Position numbers and translations under genes: made by a program
The notes under the pieces: model-generated
The model's database searches: none
What the model was told of the DNA's origin: nothing
The model's input: only the letters and a program-made list of their open reading frames with translations
Virus record (IMG/VR): IMGVR_UViG_3300046009_008852
Coordinates: 1 to 21,957 of that record
Reading direction: 5' to 3' (one strand)
Length of the DNA stretch: 21,957 bases
From: a virus
Shown here: in pieces, positions 5,842-14,842 of the stretch
Layout of the letters: each line of letters starts with the position of its first letter
How positions within the stretch are numbered: the first letter of the stretch is position 1

Positions 5842-8800
5842 TTAAAGGTTAGCGAGTTTGCTTTCCAGGTTTTCAATGCGCTTAACAGCCTCCTGTAGTG
5901 CGCTTGTCAACACCGCTATTAAATTACCTTCCGCAATCCCGTAGAACTGTTCTTCGGGAACCAGTTCTTTGCCTTTTTCGTCTAAAACGGCAGCGCGTTT
6001 ATTTTCTTTGATAATGCTGCCAAGCCACGGTTTATTTTCAAGTACAGTTTGGACTTCTTGTGCAACAAAACCGACTTGTGTTCCTGCCGGAAAATTGTGT
6101 TTTTCGCGCAGTAGTCTATTTTTACCAGTTTCGTCAGGACCGTAAATGTCTTGCTGTGGTTTCCATGTGAAACTAACTGGACGTAGTGCTTTGACAATAT
6201 CTAGGCAACCTCCGAGGGGGGTAACATTTTCCTTGTATCGACCGTCGGAAGTGGCGATAGTGGAACTTGTTGCGAAGATCTGGCTATTTACTTGAAGTTT
6301 GTATGCTCCACCAACATCGCTTGTGTAGCCGATCAAAAATTTACCGTTACTTAAAATGCGGGCTGCATCGGTAGCAGAAGTAAGGAATAAAATAGGGGCT
6401 GCTTCTTCTGTTTTAATAACAAAATCTCCAGTGCCTCTATGTAGCATTGCGCTCTCTGCATTGGCACCGCTATTACCTCTTATTATTCTTACTCCGTAGT
6501 CGGTGTAAGTAGTGTCCCCTACTATATCAAGATAAGCTGCTCTATTACCAGTGGCTCTTGCTCCGATAACTATCTGAGAGTCGTTTGTTCCCGATTGCCC
6601 GACAAATAAGGTACCACTGGCATCAATAGAAAGCGACTGGGTGCTATTAGTTGCAAAACGTAAAGAACTAGTAGAAAAGTACATTCCGTTTGCTGGAACC
6701 GTACTTCCGTTTGCATTGAAGTTTGATGCAGTTGCGGAGCCACTTACAGTAATTGTCGAGTCAAATACAGCAGCGCCAGTTACATCGAGCGTTCCGGGGA
6801 TATCGACATTACTAGTCCATTCGACGTCAGTGCCAGCAGCGTTGGTCTGAAGGAGTTGGCGGGCAGTGCCGTTAGCCAGTTTGCTGACTGCAATCTCGGC
6901 GGATGCGTTAATATCGGCGTTAACTATTACGCCGCTGCCGATTGCCGTTACACCGGCATTGCTGATCGTAATGTCACCGGACATGGCGACGGATGTAGCC
7001 ACGTTGCTGCCGTTGCCAACCAATATGTTGCCACTGGTCAGCGATGCCAGTTTGCTAAATGCAATAGCGGCACTTGCATTTACATCTGCATTAACAATCA
7101 CTCCGCTGCCGATAGCGGTGACGCCTGCATTATTGATAGTGACATCACCCGACATTGCAACCGAAGTCGCAACGTTCGAGGCGTTGCCAACAAGGATGTT
7201 GCCACTGGTCAAGGCAGCAAGTTTGCTGTAGGCAATCGCAGCACTAGCGTTTATGTCTGCATTGACGATGCTGGCGTTGCCGCTAACCAGCATTGTGCCG
7301 GCTTCGGCTGGAATAGTGATTGTACGATTTGCGCCGTTATTGGCAGCGGATGTCAAAGTAGTGTTAAAGCTACCGCTTGTATCAAATACAAGGCTTACAT
7401 TGTTTAGCGTTACATTGCCAGTAAATGTGTCACCAGCTTTATTTGCTTTTACGTTATTTAAAGATGACAGCATATCTTGAACATTGCTGCCTGTAAGACC
7501 AGAAATTGCAGTTGTTGTGATGTTTGATGCTGTCTGTGCTGCCACAGTGGACGACACATCAACATGCGTCCAGGCCGTGCCATCCGACAACACAATGTCA
7601 GGCGGCGCCAAGGCAACAAGTGGGGCGTTACCCGTAGTCGGAGTGCCGCCTTCGCTGACGACAAAGTAATAACGACTATTGCTGCCGGATGCAGCGGGTA
7701 GCGCACTATTAACAGAAAGACCAAGTGCGGTACCTGCGCTGGTCAAAGTGACGATTTTGCCGGCGCCGCTGTTGTAAGTAGGATTGGCGCTAAACGTACC
7801 AGCAAAGATAATTTCGCCAGCGGTAATGGTGATCGGCTGCCAAGTGTTCCCGTCGTACAGGTAGAGGTCGCCGTTTAGGGAATCGTAAAAATACTGTCCG
7901 TTGTAATCGGGAGTGGGGAATACAACGACGCCACTAGTCGAGCCTGCACCGCCAATTTTTGTTACTGCGTTGTTTGAAAGCTTGGTACCTTCAATCGAAT
8001 TAGCAGCAAAACGGGCTGCGTTAATCGTGCCGCTAGTAAGTTGACTGGCGCTGAATTCGATATCAGTCAGATCTGCGCTAACTAGGTTGCCGCCAGCGGT
8101 GACGTGTCCTTCGGCATCAACGGTGACTTTTTCGTAGGTGCCGGGTGTGACGGTGTTGGTGTGGCTGATGGTGCCAGCAGCATTGACGCCAAGACCAGCG
8201 CCAGGGGCGACAACACCGACCGTTCCAGATGTGGCAACTGGTACATCCGCGCCAATCAGAGCGCGTCCATCGGTGATTAAGCCTTTGGCGTTGTAGCGAA
8301 CAACGTGGTACGCACTCGTGTTTTGAGTGACCGTGTTATCAATGACGATCTGGTTCCCGCTCATGGCGAGACCGTTGCCGTTCACCAGAACGGCACCCTT
8401 ATCCGTGGTGGTGGCAGTCGGCAGATCTGCCGGAGCAATCACGCGGTAAGTGACGGAACCGGCGCCGGACGTTGGACCAGCCAAGAATTGACTAGCCGCA
8501 CCAGTGTTATCGAGCGTGGTGTTAAGGGTGACGCTATCCCCGGTTTGAGTGACCGTGATATTGACAACGCCAGCGCTGCCGCCAATTACGGTGTTAACTG
8601 AGCCGCCGGCTTTAATTGCCTGCCAAGTGGAGCCGTCCCAGCAGTAGAGCTTAAGGTCGTCGGTATCAAGAGCGAACTGGCCGGTGAAGTCACCAGTTGC
8701 TGGAAGCGTGCTGACAAGGCGCGTTACAGAATTGTTCGCAAGCTTGGCAGCGCTTACAGCGTCGTTGGCTAGCTGGGAAGTATTGACTGTCTCGCCTTCG

Positions 8801-9012
8801 ATGGCGCTGCCTGGGACTGAGCCAGCAGCGAACAGGATTTTTGCGCTCGGGATTGTGTCGTCGGCAATCAGCGTGACAGCTTTGCCGATGCCGTCCGAGA
8901 TCGTGATGCTGCGTGTCTCGCTGGCACTGGTATCAGCGACGGCCAGCAGGTCGTTGGCGGCAAGGTTTGCGCCAGCTAGCTGGGGTAGTTCGCTGATCTT
9001 CAGGTCAGACAC
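5842..9012 (-). CDS. Tail fibre with C-terminal S74 intramolecular chaperone (1056 aa)
   Basis: Starts at GTG 9012 with AGAGG about 8 bases upstream. The N-terminus (MSDLKISELPQLAGANLAANDLLAVAD) is a fibre attachment segment common in environmental phages. The shaft is repetitive and includes two nearly identical 57-residue units (codons at 7269-6928) plus a partial third. Two GQF/GQY...DG.TWQ modules occur near residues 110-130 and 380-395. From residue 921, TSDGRYKENV starts a peptidase S74/endosialidase chaperone domain: S922-D923 is the expected self-cleavage position, followed by LRPVSFTWKP, VGFVAQEVQ and a C-terminal helix (LTSALQEAVKRIENLESKL) that trimerises. The chaperone folds the trimeric fibre and is then released. 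The protein probably binds the host surface. Confidence 0.93.
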   Translation of the reverse strand: MSDLKISELPQLAGANLAANDLLAVADTSASETRSITISDGIGKAVTLIADDTIPSAKILFAAGSVPGSAIEGETVNTSQLANDAVSAAKLANNSVTRLVSTLPATGDFTGQFALDTDDLKLYCWDGSTWQAIKAGGSVNTVIGGSAGVVNITVTQTGDSVTLNTTLDNTGAASQFLAGPTSGAGSVTYRVIAPADLPTATTTDKGAVLVNGNGLAMSGNQIVIDNTVTQNTSAYHVVRYNAKGLITDGRALIGADVPVATSGTVGVVAPGAGLGVNAAGTISHTNTVTPGTYEKVTVDAEGHVTAGGNLVSADLTDIEFSASQLTSGTINAARFAANSIEGTKLSNNAVTKIGGAGSTSGVVVFPTPDYNGQYFYDSLNGDLYLYDGNTWQPITITAGEIIFAGTFSANPTYNSGAGKIVTLTSAGTALGLSVNSALPAASGSNSRYYFVVSEGGTPTTGNAPLVALAPPDIVLSDGTAWTHVDVSSTVAAQTASNITTTAISGLTGSNVQDMLSSLNNVKANKAGDTFTGNVTLNNVSLVFDTSGSFNTTLTSAANNGANRTITIPAEAGTMLVSGNASIVNADINASAAIAYSKLAALTSGNILVGNASNVATSVAMSGDVTINNAGVTAIGSGVIVNADVNASAAIAFSKLASLTSGNILVGNGSNVATSVAMSGDITISNAGVTAIGSGVIVNADINASAEIAVSKLANGTARQLLQTNAAGTDVEWTSNVDIPGTLDVTGAAVFDSTITVSGSATASNFNANGSTVPANGMYFSTSSLRFATNSTQSLSIDASGTLFVGQSGTNDSQIVIGARATGNRAAYLDIVGDTTYTDYGVRIIRGNSGANAESAMLHRGTGDFVIKTEEAAPILFLTSATDAARILSNGKFLIGYTSDVGGAYKLQVNSQIFATSSTIATSDGRYKENVTPLGGCLDIVKALRPVSFTWKPQQDIYGPDETGKNRLLREKHNFPAGTQVGFVAQEVQTVLENKPWLGSIIKENKRAAVLDEKGKELVPEEQFYGIAEGNLIAVLTSALQEAVKRIENLESKLANL
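6847..7269 (-). repeat. Tandem 171-bp repeats in the fibre shaft
   Basis: Two consecutive 171-bp units (7269-7099 and 7098-6928) encode almost identical 57-residue segments: IVNAD.NASAAIA.SKLA, SGNILVGN, SNVATSVAMSGD, NNAGVTAIGSGV. A third unit (6927-6847) keeps only its first 27 residues. Both full units include the GSGVIVNAD junction. They could change number by recombination and so change fibre length. Confidence 0.8.
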
Positions 9013-9041
9013 AGCTAGCCTCTCGTTCCGGTGTACTTAGT

Positions 9042-9938
9042 TTACTCATCGTTGCCTTCAAGGAGGAGATAGCCTCCGCCCTGTTCAAGCACAATAGGAT
9101 CACCTGTTTCTTGGAGCAACTTAAAGCGCGGCGTCGTGTTGGCACGCAAGCGGATCGGTCCTGTAGCTACAAAATCAATCGTCGAAACCACAATGTCGCC
9201 AGGGGCAAAACTTGTGGCGCTGCCCGTCACAATCGCATCAAATTCCCACCACACTTGATCGTTGACCTGCGAGCCAGCAAAAGATCCGGCATTTGCAGTG
9301 GCACCCAAGGTTTTGATGAAAAACTTTGCGTGGAAGGCAGAGCCGATTTCCGTGCGCAGTACCAGTTGCATTAGGTAATGCACAGGCTCCTGATTGATCT
9401 CGTTGACGTAATCCCACTGCGCAGTAAGCCGACCACTACCGCTGATCAGGCTGCTGTATTGCTGGCGGTGCTCGTCCGAAAGCGTCGTAACATCAACCGT
9501 TTCACGTGTTGTATTCAGTTCGTAGTCGCTGATTGATGCCAGCAACCTACCTGCAAGGTCTTCAATTTCTACTTTGATGGGGATGTTGCGGTTTATATCG
9601 GCAAGTTCAACAAGTCCGGCGGTACTTCCTTCCAAGCTGTCGTTGAAGTTGTCGTAGAGGCGGATGCCGCCAAGCTCGTCGACAAAGACGTACCACTTGC
9701 CGCTTTCGTGGACAGTCCCATCGCTCCAGCCGCTGGGCGCCACAAAGTCGAGATCGGTGCCGTCTGTTGTGCTGATGGCAACGAGGTCGCCGCTAATCAA
9801 AAAGCCTTCGTTGAAATCAAAACTGAAACGGTGACGTGTGCCGTTTACGTCAGATGGATTGACAACAGATTCTTTGAAGCCTTCGAGCGATTTGCGTGTC
9901 AGCTCGATGTTGCCGATATTTCCGAGGTAAATTCCCAT
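9042..9938 (-). CDS. Tail-tube-like virion protein with inserted domain (298 aa)
   Basis: The start is a TAATG overlap with the upstream stop. Residues about 130-300 keep the tail-tube pattern: ISDYELNTTRETVDVTTL, then SSLISGSGRLTAQWDY, and a late strand ISTIDFVATGPI. This matches the EIDVTTIGQ ... ISGFGDGTGTATV pattern of the major tail tube protein at 19095-19865. Between a short N-terminal strand (residues 1-20) and that core, residues about 40-115 look like an insertion (ISGDLVAIS, GKWYVFVDELGGIRLYD), in the same relative place as in the major tube protein. The C-terminus (DPIVLEQGGGYLLLEGNDE) is a short beta hairpin common in phage tail proteins. A tube-fold protein beside the tip and fibres is probably a distal tail ring or tip component. 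Distal tail protein is another possibility. Confidence 0.68.
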   Translation of the reverse strand: MGIYLGNIGNIELTRKSLEGFKESVVNPSDVNGTRHRFSFDFNEGFLISGDLVAISTTDGTDLDFVAPSGWSDGTVHESGKWYVFVDELGGIRLYDNFNDSLEGSTAGLVELADINRNIPIKVEIEDLAGRLLASISDYELNTTRETVDVTTLSDEHRQQYSSLISGSGRLTAQWDYVNEINQEPVHYLMQLVLRTEIGSAFHAKFFIKTLGATANAGSFAGSQVNDQVWWEFDAIVTGSATSFAPGDIVVSTIDFVATGPIRLRANTTPRFKLLQETGDPIVLEQGGGYLLLEGNDE

Positions 9939-10363
9939 TACAACGTCACCTCACTCAGTGCTCCAGTTGTTTGGAAGCTGATTTGTGCTGACGTAATTTC
10001 ACCGACGCTGGCGCCAAACGAAACGCTGGTGATATAGGCAGTAAAAGAAACGTCGTGATTTGTATTGCCCTGAATAAGGCGCAGACGAATTACTACGGTG
10101 TCGCCGTCACTTACACCGTCAACCTTCAAGACCTTGCGCAGTGCGTCGGCTGCGTCGTTGCGCTCGGCGTCATCGCTGTAGTACAGAAGCGTGGCGCTAC
10201 CGTTGAATTCTTGAACGCCGGGAGCGTATGTGCGTTGCGCGTTGCCAAGGCTGGTGGTCTCCAGCATCTCCACGCTGCCAGTCAGGGTCCAGTTTGTGAC
10301 CTTGAGTTGGGTGGCACCGTCGATCAGCAGGGCGCCGTCTTTGCCAGTAAATACTTTGGCCAT
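9938..10363 (-). CDS. Tail-tube-like protein (141 aa)
   Basis: The start is TAATG-coupled to the gpM-like gene, and its stop is TAATG-coupled to the next gene. The 141 residues show a compact tail-tube pattern. They begin AKVFTGKDGALLIDGATQL with TNWTLTGSVEMLETTSLGNA (residues 23-42), which corresponds to the 'W...' and 'IDVTT' strands of tube proteins. Then comes APGVQEFNGSATLLYY, matching the GFGDGTGTATVY strand, and finally VSFTAYITSVSFG ... ISFQTTG. It lacks the inserted domain of its two larger relatives. Its position next to the gpM- and J-like genes makes a tail-tip or distal-tube role more likely than the main tube. It is the second of three tube-fold proteins in the window. Confidence 0.72.
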   Translation of the reverse strand: MAKVFTGKDGALLIDGATQLKVTNWTLTGSVEMLETTSLGNAQRTYAPGVQEFNGSATLLYYSDDAERNDAADALRKVLKVDGVSDGDTVVIRLRLIQGNTNHDVSFTAYITSVSFGASVGEITSAQISFQTTGALSEVTL

Positions 10364-10728
10364 TAGATGACAGCCACCAGATTTACTGTAACGCTACTGC
10401 GACCGGGGCGAACAGATCGCAGTTGTGGTTCGGCTTCATAGCGCCACTTGCTGCCCGCTGGTGCTTCCATCGCAACCGATGTTCCAGTCAGCACAGCAGC
10501 AGGTAGATCAAATGTGCGCAACGTGCCGTATTGCGCGTCGTAGTCCGTCAAAAATAACTGAGCGTTACTATCGGAAATGTTGTCGTAACTCAGCGACAGT
10601 TTTGCGTTGCTGCGCTGGTTGCCGTACAAAATACGAATTTCGGATCCTGACTGCGAATTGAAACGCTTAACAGGCCAGTCGCCTGGGCTGAATTCGCGGC
10701 TTGTTGGGACCAGTGCTGGAAACGTCAT
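10363..10728 (-). CDS. Minor tail protein, gpM-like (121 aa)
   Basis: A 121-residue protein, TAATG-coupled to the upstream J-like gene (10726-10730). The layout resembles lambda gpM and relatives. It has an early SGSEIRILYGN strand, KLSLSYDNISDSNAQLFLTDYDAQYGTLRTFDLP (a strand, a helix, and a turn before a hydrophobic strand), then SKWRYEAEPQLRSVRPGRSSVTVNLVAVI, where a Trp-containing strand precedes a final beta pair. In lambda, gpM joins the tail tip below the tape measure. Here the gene follows J instead of preceding L, so order differs from lambda. The assignment rests on size, topology and context, not on a clear motif. Confidence 0.55.
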   Translation of the reverse strand: MTFPALVPTSREFSPGDWPVKRFNSQSGSEIRILYGNQRSNAKLSLSYDNISDSNAQLFLTDYDAQYGTLRTFDLPAAVLTGTSVAMEAPAGSKWRYEAEPQLRSVRPGRSSVTVNLVAVI

Positions 10729-13700
10729 TACTCCTGCACCTTAAACGTGCCGGTCAAAATGTCTGCTGCAACAAGGCTAGCGCCGTTCTCGTCCACAGGA
10801 ACGTGGATGGCTGAGATGCTGATCAGGCCGTCTTCTTCAATGGTTAGCTGCTCCACTTGGTAGATCGCTTGGTTGTTTTGCTGGGTCAGCAGCGTAAACA
10901 GGCAGCCATGCACATTGTCGTCAAGGACAACGCCTGCAGATATCGTGATGCTCTGCTCGGTAATTTGCCCGGATGCGGGGTCGTAAATAAGCGCGGTGTA
11001 GTCACCATCCTCGATGGAACTGATTGAGACGAGTGTGCCAGCGTCGGTAATCGCACCGTTGTTTTGTGCTGAGTACGTGGTGCTGGTGGTCAGTACGCGG
11101 ATGTACGAGCCGGGCTCGATGCTCAGGCCATCTGGCACAGTTTTGAAGGCGACGCTATGGGTGATGCGGCGACGTGTTGCCAGCAGGAATTTTGCCGTGA
11201 GTAGAGCCTGGGCGCGGTTTGTGCAGAAATCGCTGAGGTCGATGTTTTGCTGGTTCGAGGTGTCACCGCTTGCGTCTGTCCATGAAACAACGGCAGATCG
11301 CGGTGTAGGCAGCTCGTTTTCTAGTGTTTCGCGCCACTGCACCTGCACTGTGGTGTCAATCCGCTGTGCTGCATCTAGGTAGCTGAGCTGCAGGCTGCCT
11401 TCGATAATGTTGCCTGCAGTGAAAATTTGTTCCACCGAGATCGGTAGTGCTGCGATTTTGCCGTTGCTGTCGTAGGGAAGTGCCGGCATCATGCCGAACC
11501 GCCCATTCTTGATGGTGAAATTACAGAGCTGCAACGAAGCTGCGTCGTACAAGAACGAGCGCAAGTTTTCCGATTCTTCGATAACGCCGTCAAAGAAAAT
11601 CTTGTTGGCGTTCAGGAAGCGGGCGGTAGTCGTAAGGCTTGCGGTGTCAATCAGCTCGGCTGGGATGGTGCTACCCAAGCCCTGCTCGGAGTTTTGCAGG
11701 AGGTACAGCACCAAGTCAGCGAAGTTATTGCTGGCTCCGATTGTGTTGTCGAGCAAGCGCGAAACGGCAATACCTTCCGGTACCCACAGCCGCATTTGAT
11801 CGACGCTGCTGATCTGTCCGCTGCTCTTCATGCTTAAAGAGACGACAGACATGTTTGTGTATTCAGGCGTCGCGTCGTTGGTCACGTACTCGTTGACGTA
11901 AACGATCTCGTGCTCAGGGCCGCTTTCATTGCTTTTGTTCAGCTCTTCGAAGTAGCTGCAGTCAGCAATGCCAGTACCAATCTCAAACGAGCGTTCTGCT
12001 GTGCTCAGGTCGGCGTCTTTTGGGCGAAGGATCTTTTCTTGGACTTGGGTGACAGCAAAAACAAGTGTCACCGAGGTGTAGCCGTTTGCTTGTGCAAAGG
12101 GGTTTGTGATGCTGTTTAAGCCCGTTACCAGTAGTTCGGCTTCTGTACCAGTGGGCCAGCTCCCTACGTAGTTCAAAATTGTGTACGAGATCTCTTGCCA
12201 CGTCCAGCGGCGGATGCTGTCTTTATCCTTGTCTTTATTTTTTACCGATGTAGCTGTTACCCTGAACTCCAGTGTGTGCTCGGGTTTGCCAGATTTCGAA
12301 ACTGTGATTCGCTGGCTTTGAGTTGTGCCTTGATAGCGCTCATCTGTTGCCGCACCAAAGATATGGGTCAGCCATGCGTCTACAACAGCGCGGTTGGTGC
12401 CTGAGGTGACACGCGTATCGCTAACTGCAATAGCTGTGGGACTGTAAGTGGTTGGGAGAACAGTAGGAACATTGTTTGCATCAGTCTTGTCGGTAAGAAG
12501 CTGCGGAGAATCTTTGAGATCGCTAACATTTACAACCATTCCATTTGTCTGTAATCCAAAAAAGCCGTAAGCGGTCTCGAAAAAGCTCCAGCCCAATACG
12601 CGCTCTTCGTCAGCCTTAAGACGCCATGCAGAGGCATCGGCATAGTTGTGGTAAATATCGGCGCCTGTCTTTGGGATAAATTTGTACTCGTAGTATTCAG
12701 TATCGCTAGCTTTGATGCGAATGTAATTGTGCAGGTCAACGGGGCTGCGACCCACCACACACAGAAGTTGCGGAATTACGGACCACTCACGTGTTAGCGA
12801 ACCAGTGGGCACTGGGCGCACCGCGATCTGAAAGAAACTGGCGCGCCTGAAGTAGCGCGTTTGCCGTGGAGTTGTGACTGTGACGCTTTTCTTATCGAAG
12901 CGGAAAAGTTTGGCTGGGGTGGGAATGGTGCTGAAATTGCACAAGCCTTCGGCGCGGTTCCAAACTTGGGACCGGATACCCAGCTCGATGACTTGGGCTT
13001 CGCGTCTAACTGGGCGGATCGAGGAGGCGTAGTAGCGGCACAGCGGCCAATGATTGATGTCGCAGTGGATCGTTTGATCAAATGTGGCGCCTTCATAACC
13101 AGCCAGCGCTTTGCCGACAGCTCGTTCACCAGCAATACCAATGCGGTCATCGCCGAGGACTTCTACGCACTCCATGTCAACCACGAGGCGGCTGACAACG
13201 TTATCAATACCTTCGTTTTTGGTGACACGCCACACGGTTGCACCAATAATCCATTCGGTGCCGACGCTCAACAGGTCCGATGCGTTTTCGCGCCAAGTTT
13301 TAGATGAGTCTTTGAGGTCTTTGACTGTGGTTTCTGTTTTGTAGCCGTTGTAAGTGAAGTCACTGTTTAGCTCCACCCAGTCTTGGCGGTAAAGCGTGAA
13401 CTTAATAACATCACCTTTTTGGGTGTTGACGACTGCTTTGCTGTTGTACTCGGTGGCGAGAGAACTGTTGACTGGGCGGTGGTGCGTAAGGCCCATTGTG
13501 CGGGAGTAGGCGCGACCCACTCCAGGCTGCCCTGCTCGTGCGTCTGCGCTTTCTCTGTCGCTTGGGATTTGATCGGCAAGACTGCCGGCAATTTTGCGGC
13601 GGCGAGCGCGAATCTCTTTTTTGGTTTCGTCGCCGTTTTCACCCTCGAAGCTGATGCTCGGGGCGCTGATTATTTCCCAGTTGTAGCGATATGCAGTGCC

Positions 13701-14603
13701 GTTATGGATTGGTGTGGCAGTGCCAAACTGCACCTGCGACTGAGGCGAGTGCGCCATTGACGCCGAGTCGTCAACGTCCTGCTCGATGCTTGGAGCAGTA
13801 AATACAAAAGGGCGACCGGATGTGCCTGAATCGCGTGCGCCTTGGGTGCCACCGATCAAATTGCGTACACTGGCAGGATTGTTTTTGCCCGCCTGTGAAG
13901 ACCAGAACAGCGCGTATTCGTTAAGGTTTAGGTTGTTAAGTGCAAAGGTACCAAGGCGGACACCGGCAATTTTTGGTGTGGTCAGTCCGTACTGACCAGC
14001 AACGTAGATGCCCTCAAATGCGCGGTAGGTTCCGTAGGAGTAGACGCGGCTCCAGACGAGTGCGGGTGTGAGAGTTAGACCGCCTGTCTGTACGTCGTCG
14101 GCGCCGACGTCGAGCTTGCCGAAAGGGATTGGAATGACTTGACCGTACTCGGCAAGAGACGCGATGTTGTCAAACGATGAAGTCTGATTGAAGCGGCTGG
14201 GACCAATCTGGTTGCGTAGTTCGCGCTGCTTGACGCGTTTATCGGAAACAGCCGGGGGCTTGGGTGCCAGCAACATGCTGGCGGCAGTTAAGGCAATACC
14301 GATAGCAAGGTTGGTAAGAATAATTGTTGTTGCTGACTTTGCTGCAGTTTGTGCAGCTAAATATCCCGCAGCTACCAAAGGTGCTGCTGCATAAATTTCC
14401 GGGATATGCTCGTATTCGGCGGGGCGAACACCTACATATTGCGTCGCATAACGTACAAACTTTTTATACTCTTCCTCGCTGCATCCCAGCGCTTCGATCA
14501 GCGCGACTTCATACGGTAGGAGCGGCGGATCGTAAGTTTGTCCGCCGGTTTCCAGTCCACTGCGGAGATCAAGGGGTTTATGAAGAGGATACCGTTCTGC
14601 CAT
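10728..14603 (-). CDS. Fused gpI-like/gpJ-like tail tip (host specificity) protein (1291 aa)
   Basis: ATG 14603 is the only sensible start; no other start codon occurs for many residues. The N-terminal ~180 residues match the lambda gpI type. A variable head is followed by a long hydrophobic segment at residues about 70-113 (VAAGYLAAQTAAKSATTIIL through SMLLAPKPP), then GQVIPIPFGKLDVG, like the VPVLYG.LRVGS of gpI. The rest is J-like: tip domains, then residues about 950-1215 resembling the phage tail_3/HDII region (NKIFFDGVIEESENLRSFLYDAA, NGRFGMMP, ISVEQIF), ending in a beta-rich C-terminus. It should form the central tail tip that contacts the host and triggers DNA release. It overlaps the gpK-like gene by 106 bases in another frame and is TAATG-coupled to the next gene. 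Confidence 0.85.
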   Translation of the reverse strand: MAERYPLHKPLDLRSGLETGGQTYDPPLLPYEVALIEALGCSEEEYKKFVRYATQYVGVRPAEYEHIPEIYAAAPLVAAGYLAAQTAAKSATTIILTNLAIGIALTAASMLLAPKPPAVSDKRVKQRELRNQIGPSRFNQTSSFDNIASLAEYGQVIPIPFGKLDVGADDVQTGGLTLTPALVWSRVYSYGTYRAFEGIYVAGQYGLTTPKIAGVRLGTFALNNLNLNEYALFWSSQAGKNNPASVRNLIGGTQGARDSGTSGRPFVFTAPSIEQDVDDSASMAHSPQSQVQFGTATPIHNGTAYRYNWEIISAPSISFEGENGDETKKEIRARRRKIAGSLADQIPSDRESADARAGQPGVGRAYSRTMGLTHHRPVNSSLATEYNSKAVVNTQKGDVIKFTLYRQDWVELNSDFTYNGYKTETTVKDLKDSSKTWRENASDLLSVGTEWIIGATVWRVTKNEGIDNVVSRLVVDMECVEVLGDDRIGIAGERAVGKALAGYEGATFDQTIHCDINHWPLCRYYASSIRPVRREAQVIELGIRSQVWNRAEGLCNFSTIPTPAKLFRFDKKSVTVTTPRQTRYFRRASFFQIAVRPVPTGSLTREWSVIPQLLCVVGRSPVDLHNYIRIKASDTEYYEYKFIPKTGADIYHNYADASAWRLKADEERVLGWSFFETAYGFFGLQTNGMVVNVSDLKDSPQLLTDKTDANNVPTVLPTTYSPTAIAVSDTRVTSGTNRAVVDAWLTHIFGAATDERYQGTTQSQRITVSKSGKPEHTLEFRVTATSVKNKDKDKDSIRRWTWQEISYTILNYVGSWPTGTEAELLVTGLNSITNPFAQANGYTSVTLVFAVTQVQEKILRPKDADLSTAERSFEIGTGIADCSYFEELNKSNESGPEHEIVYVNEYVTNDATPEYTNMSVVSLSMKSSGQISSVDQMRLWVPEGIAVSRLLDNTIGASNNFADLVLYLLQNSEQGLGSTIPAELIDTASLTTTARFLNANKIFFDGVIEESENLRSFLYDAASLQLCNFTIKNGRFGMMPALPYDSNGKIAALPISVEQIFTAGNIIEGSLQLSYLDAAQRIDTTVQVQWRETLENELPTPRSAVVSWTDASGDTSNQQNIDLSDFCTNRAQALLTAKFLLATRRRITHSVAFKTVPDGLSIEPGSYIRVLTTSTTYSAQNNGAITDAGTLVSISSIEDGDYTALIYDPASGQITEQSITISAGVVLDDNVHGCLFTLLTQQNNQAIYQVEQLTIEEDGLISISAIHVPVDENGASLVAADILTGTFKVQE

Positions 14604-14842
14604 GCAACCCCAAATGCCAGCGGACTGGCGGCCAACAACGTGATGTCACCATCGTAAGCCGGCCAGTCAATGCGATTGCAGAAGCGTTCCAGCTCTCGCA
14701 AGACTTGCCGTGGGGTCATGGCGTACCAGTTGGCATTGACCGCTGGTGGATTCATGCCCATTTCGCCTAAGGCGTCGAGGACAAGGTTGATGCAATCGTT
14801 CTCGCCGTAGGTGTAGGGGCGACCAATCAGGTGCTCACACAC
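14498..14842 (-). CDS. gpK-like NlpC/P60-type tail protein (114 aa)
   Basis: Starts at GTG 14842, overlapping the gpL-like stop by 8 bases. The 114 residues begin MCEHLIGRPYTYGENDCINLV, the recognisable start of small NlpC/P60-like phage tail proteins (gpK/DUF6950 type), with the catalytic Cys expected at C17. The rest keeps the order VAWQNGILFINPLISAVDW and a final strand KLTIRRSYR. The usual catalytic His near the G.... strand is not obvious; that region reads FGVAWQNGILFI. The enzyme may therefore be inactive or use another residue. In lambda-like phages gpK sits between L and I/J and is thought to help the tip cross peptidoglycan, and this gene has the same place. Its last 106 bases are also read as the start of the tip protein. 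Confidence 0.78.
   Translation of the reverse strand: MCEHLIGRPYTYGENDCINLVLDALGEMGMNPPAVNANWYAMTPRQVLRELERFCNRIDWPAYDGDITLLAASPLAFGVAWQNGILFINPLISAVDWKPADKLTIRRSYRMKSR

Noticed and set aside
6856-7407. Long plus-strand frames over the fibre repeats
   Set aside because: They mirror the repeated, Ala/Asn/Ser-rich fibre codons and have no recognisable protein features.
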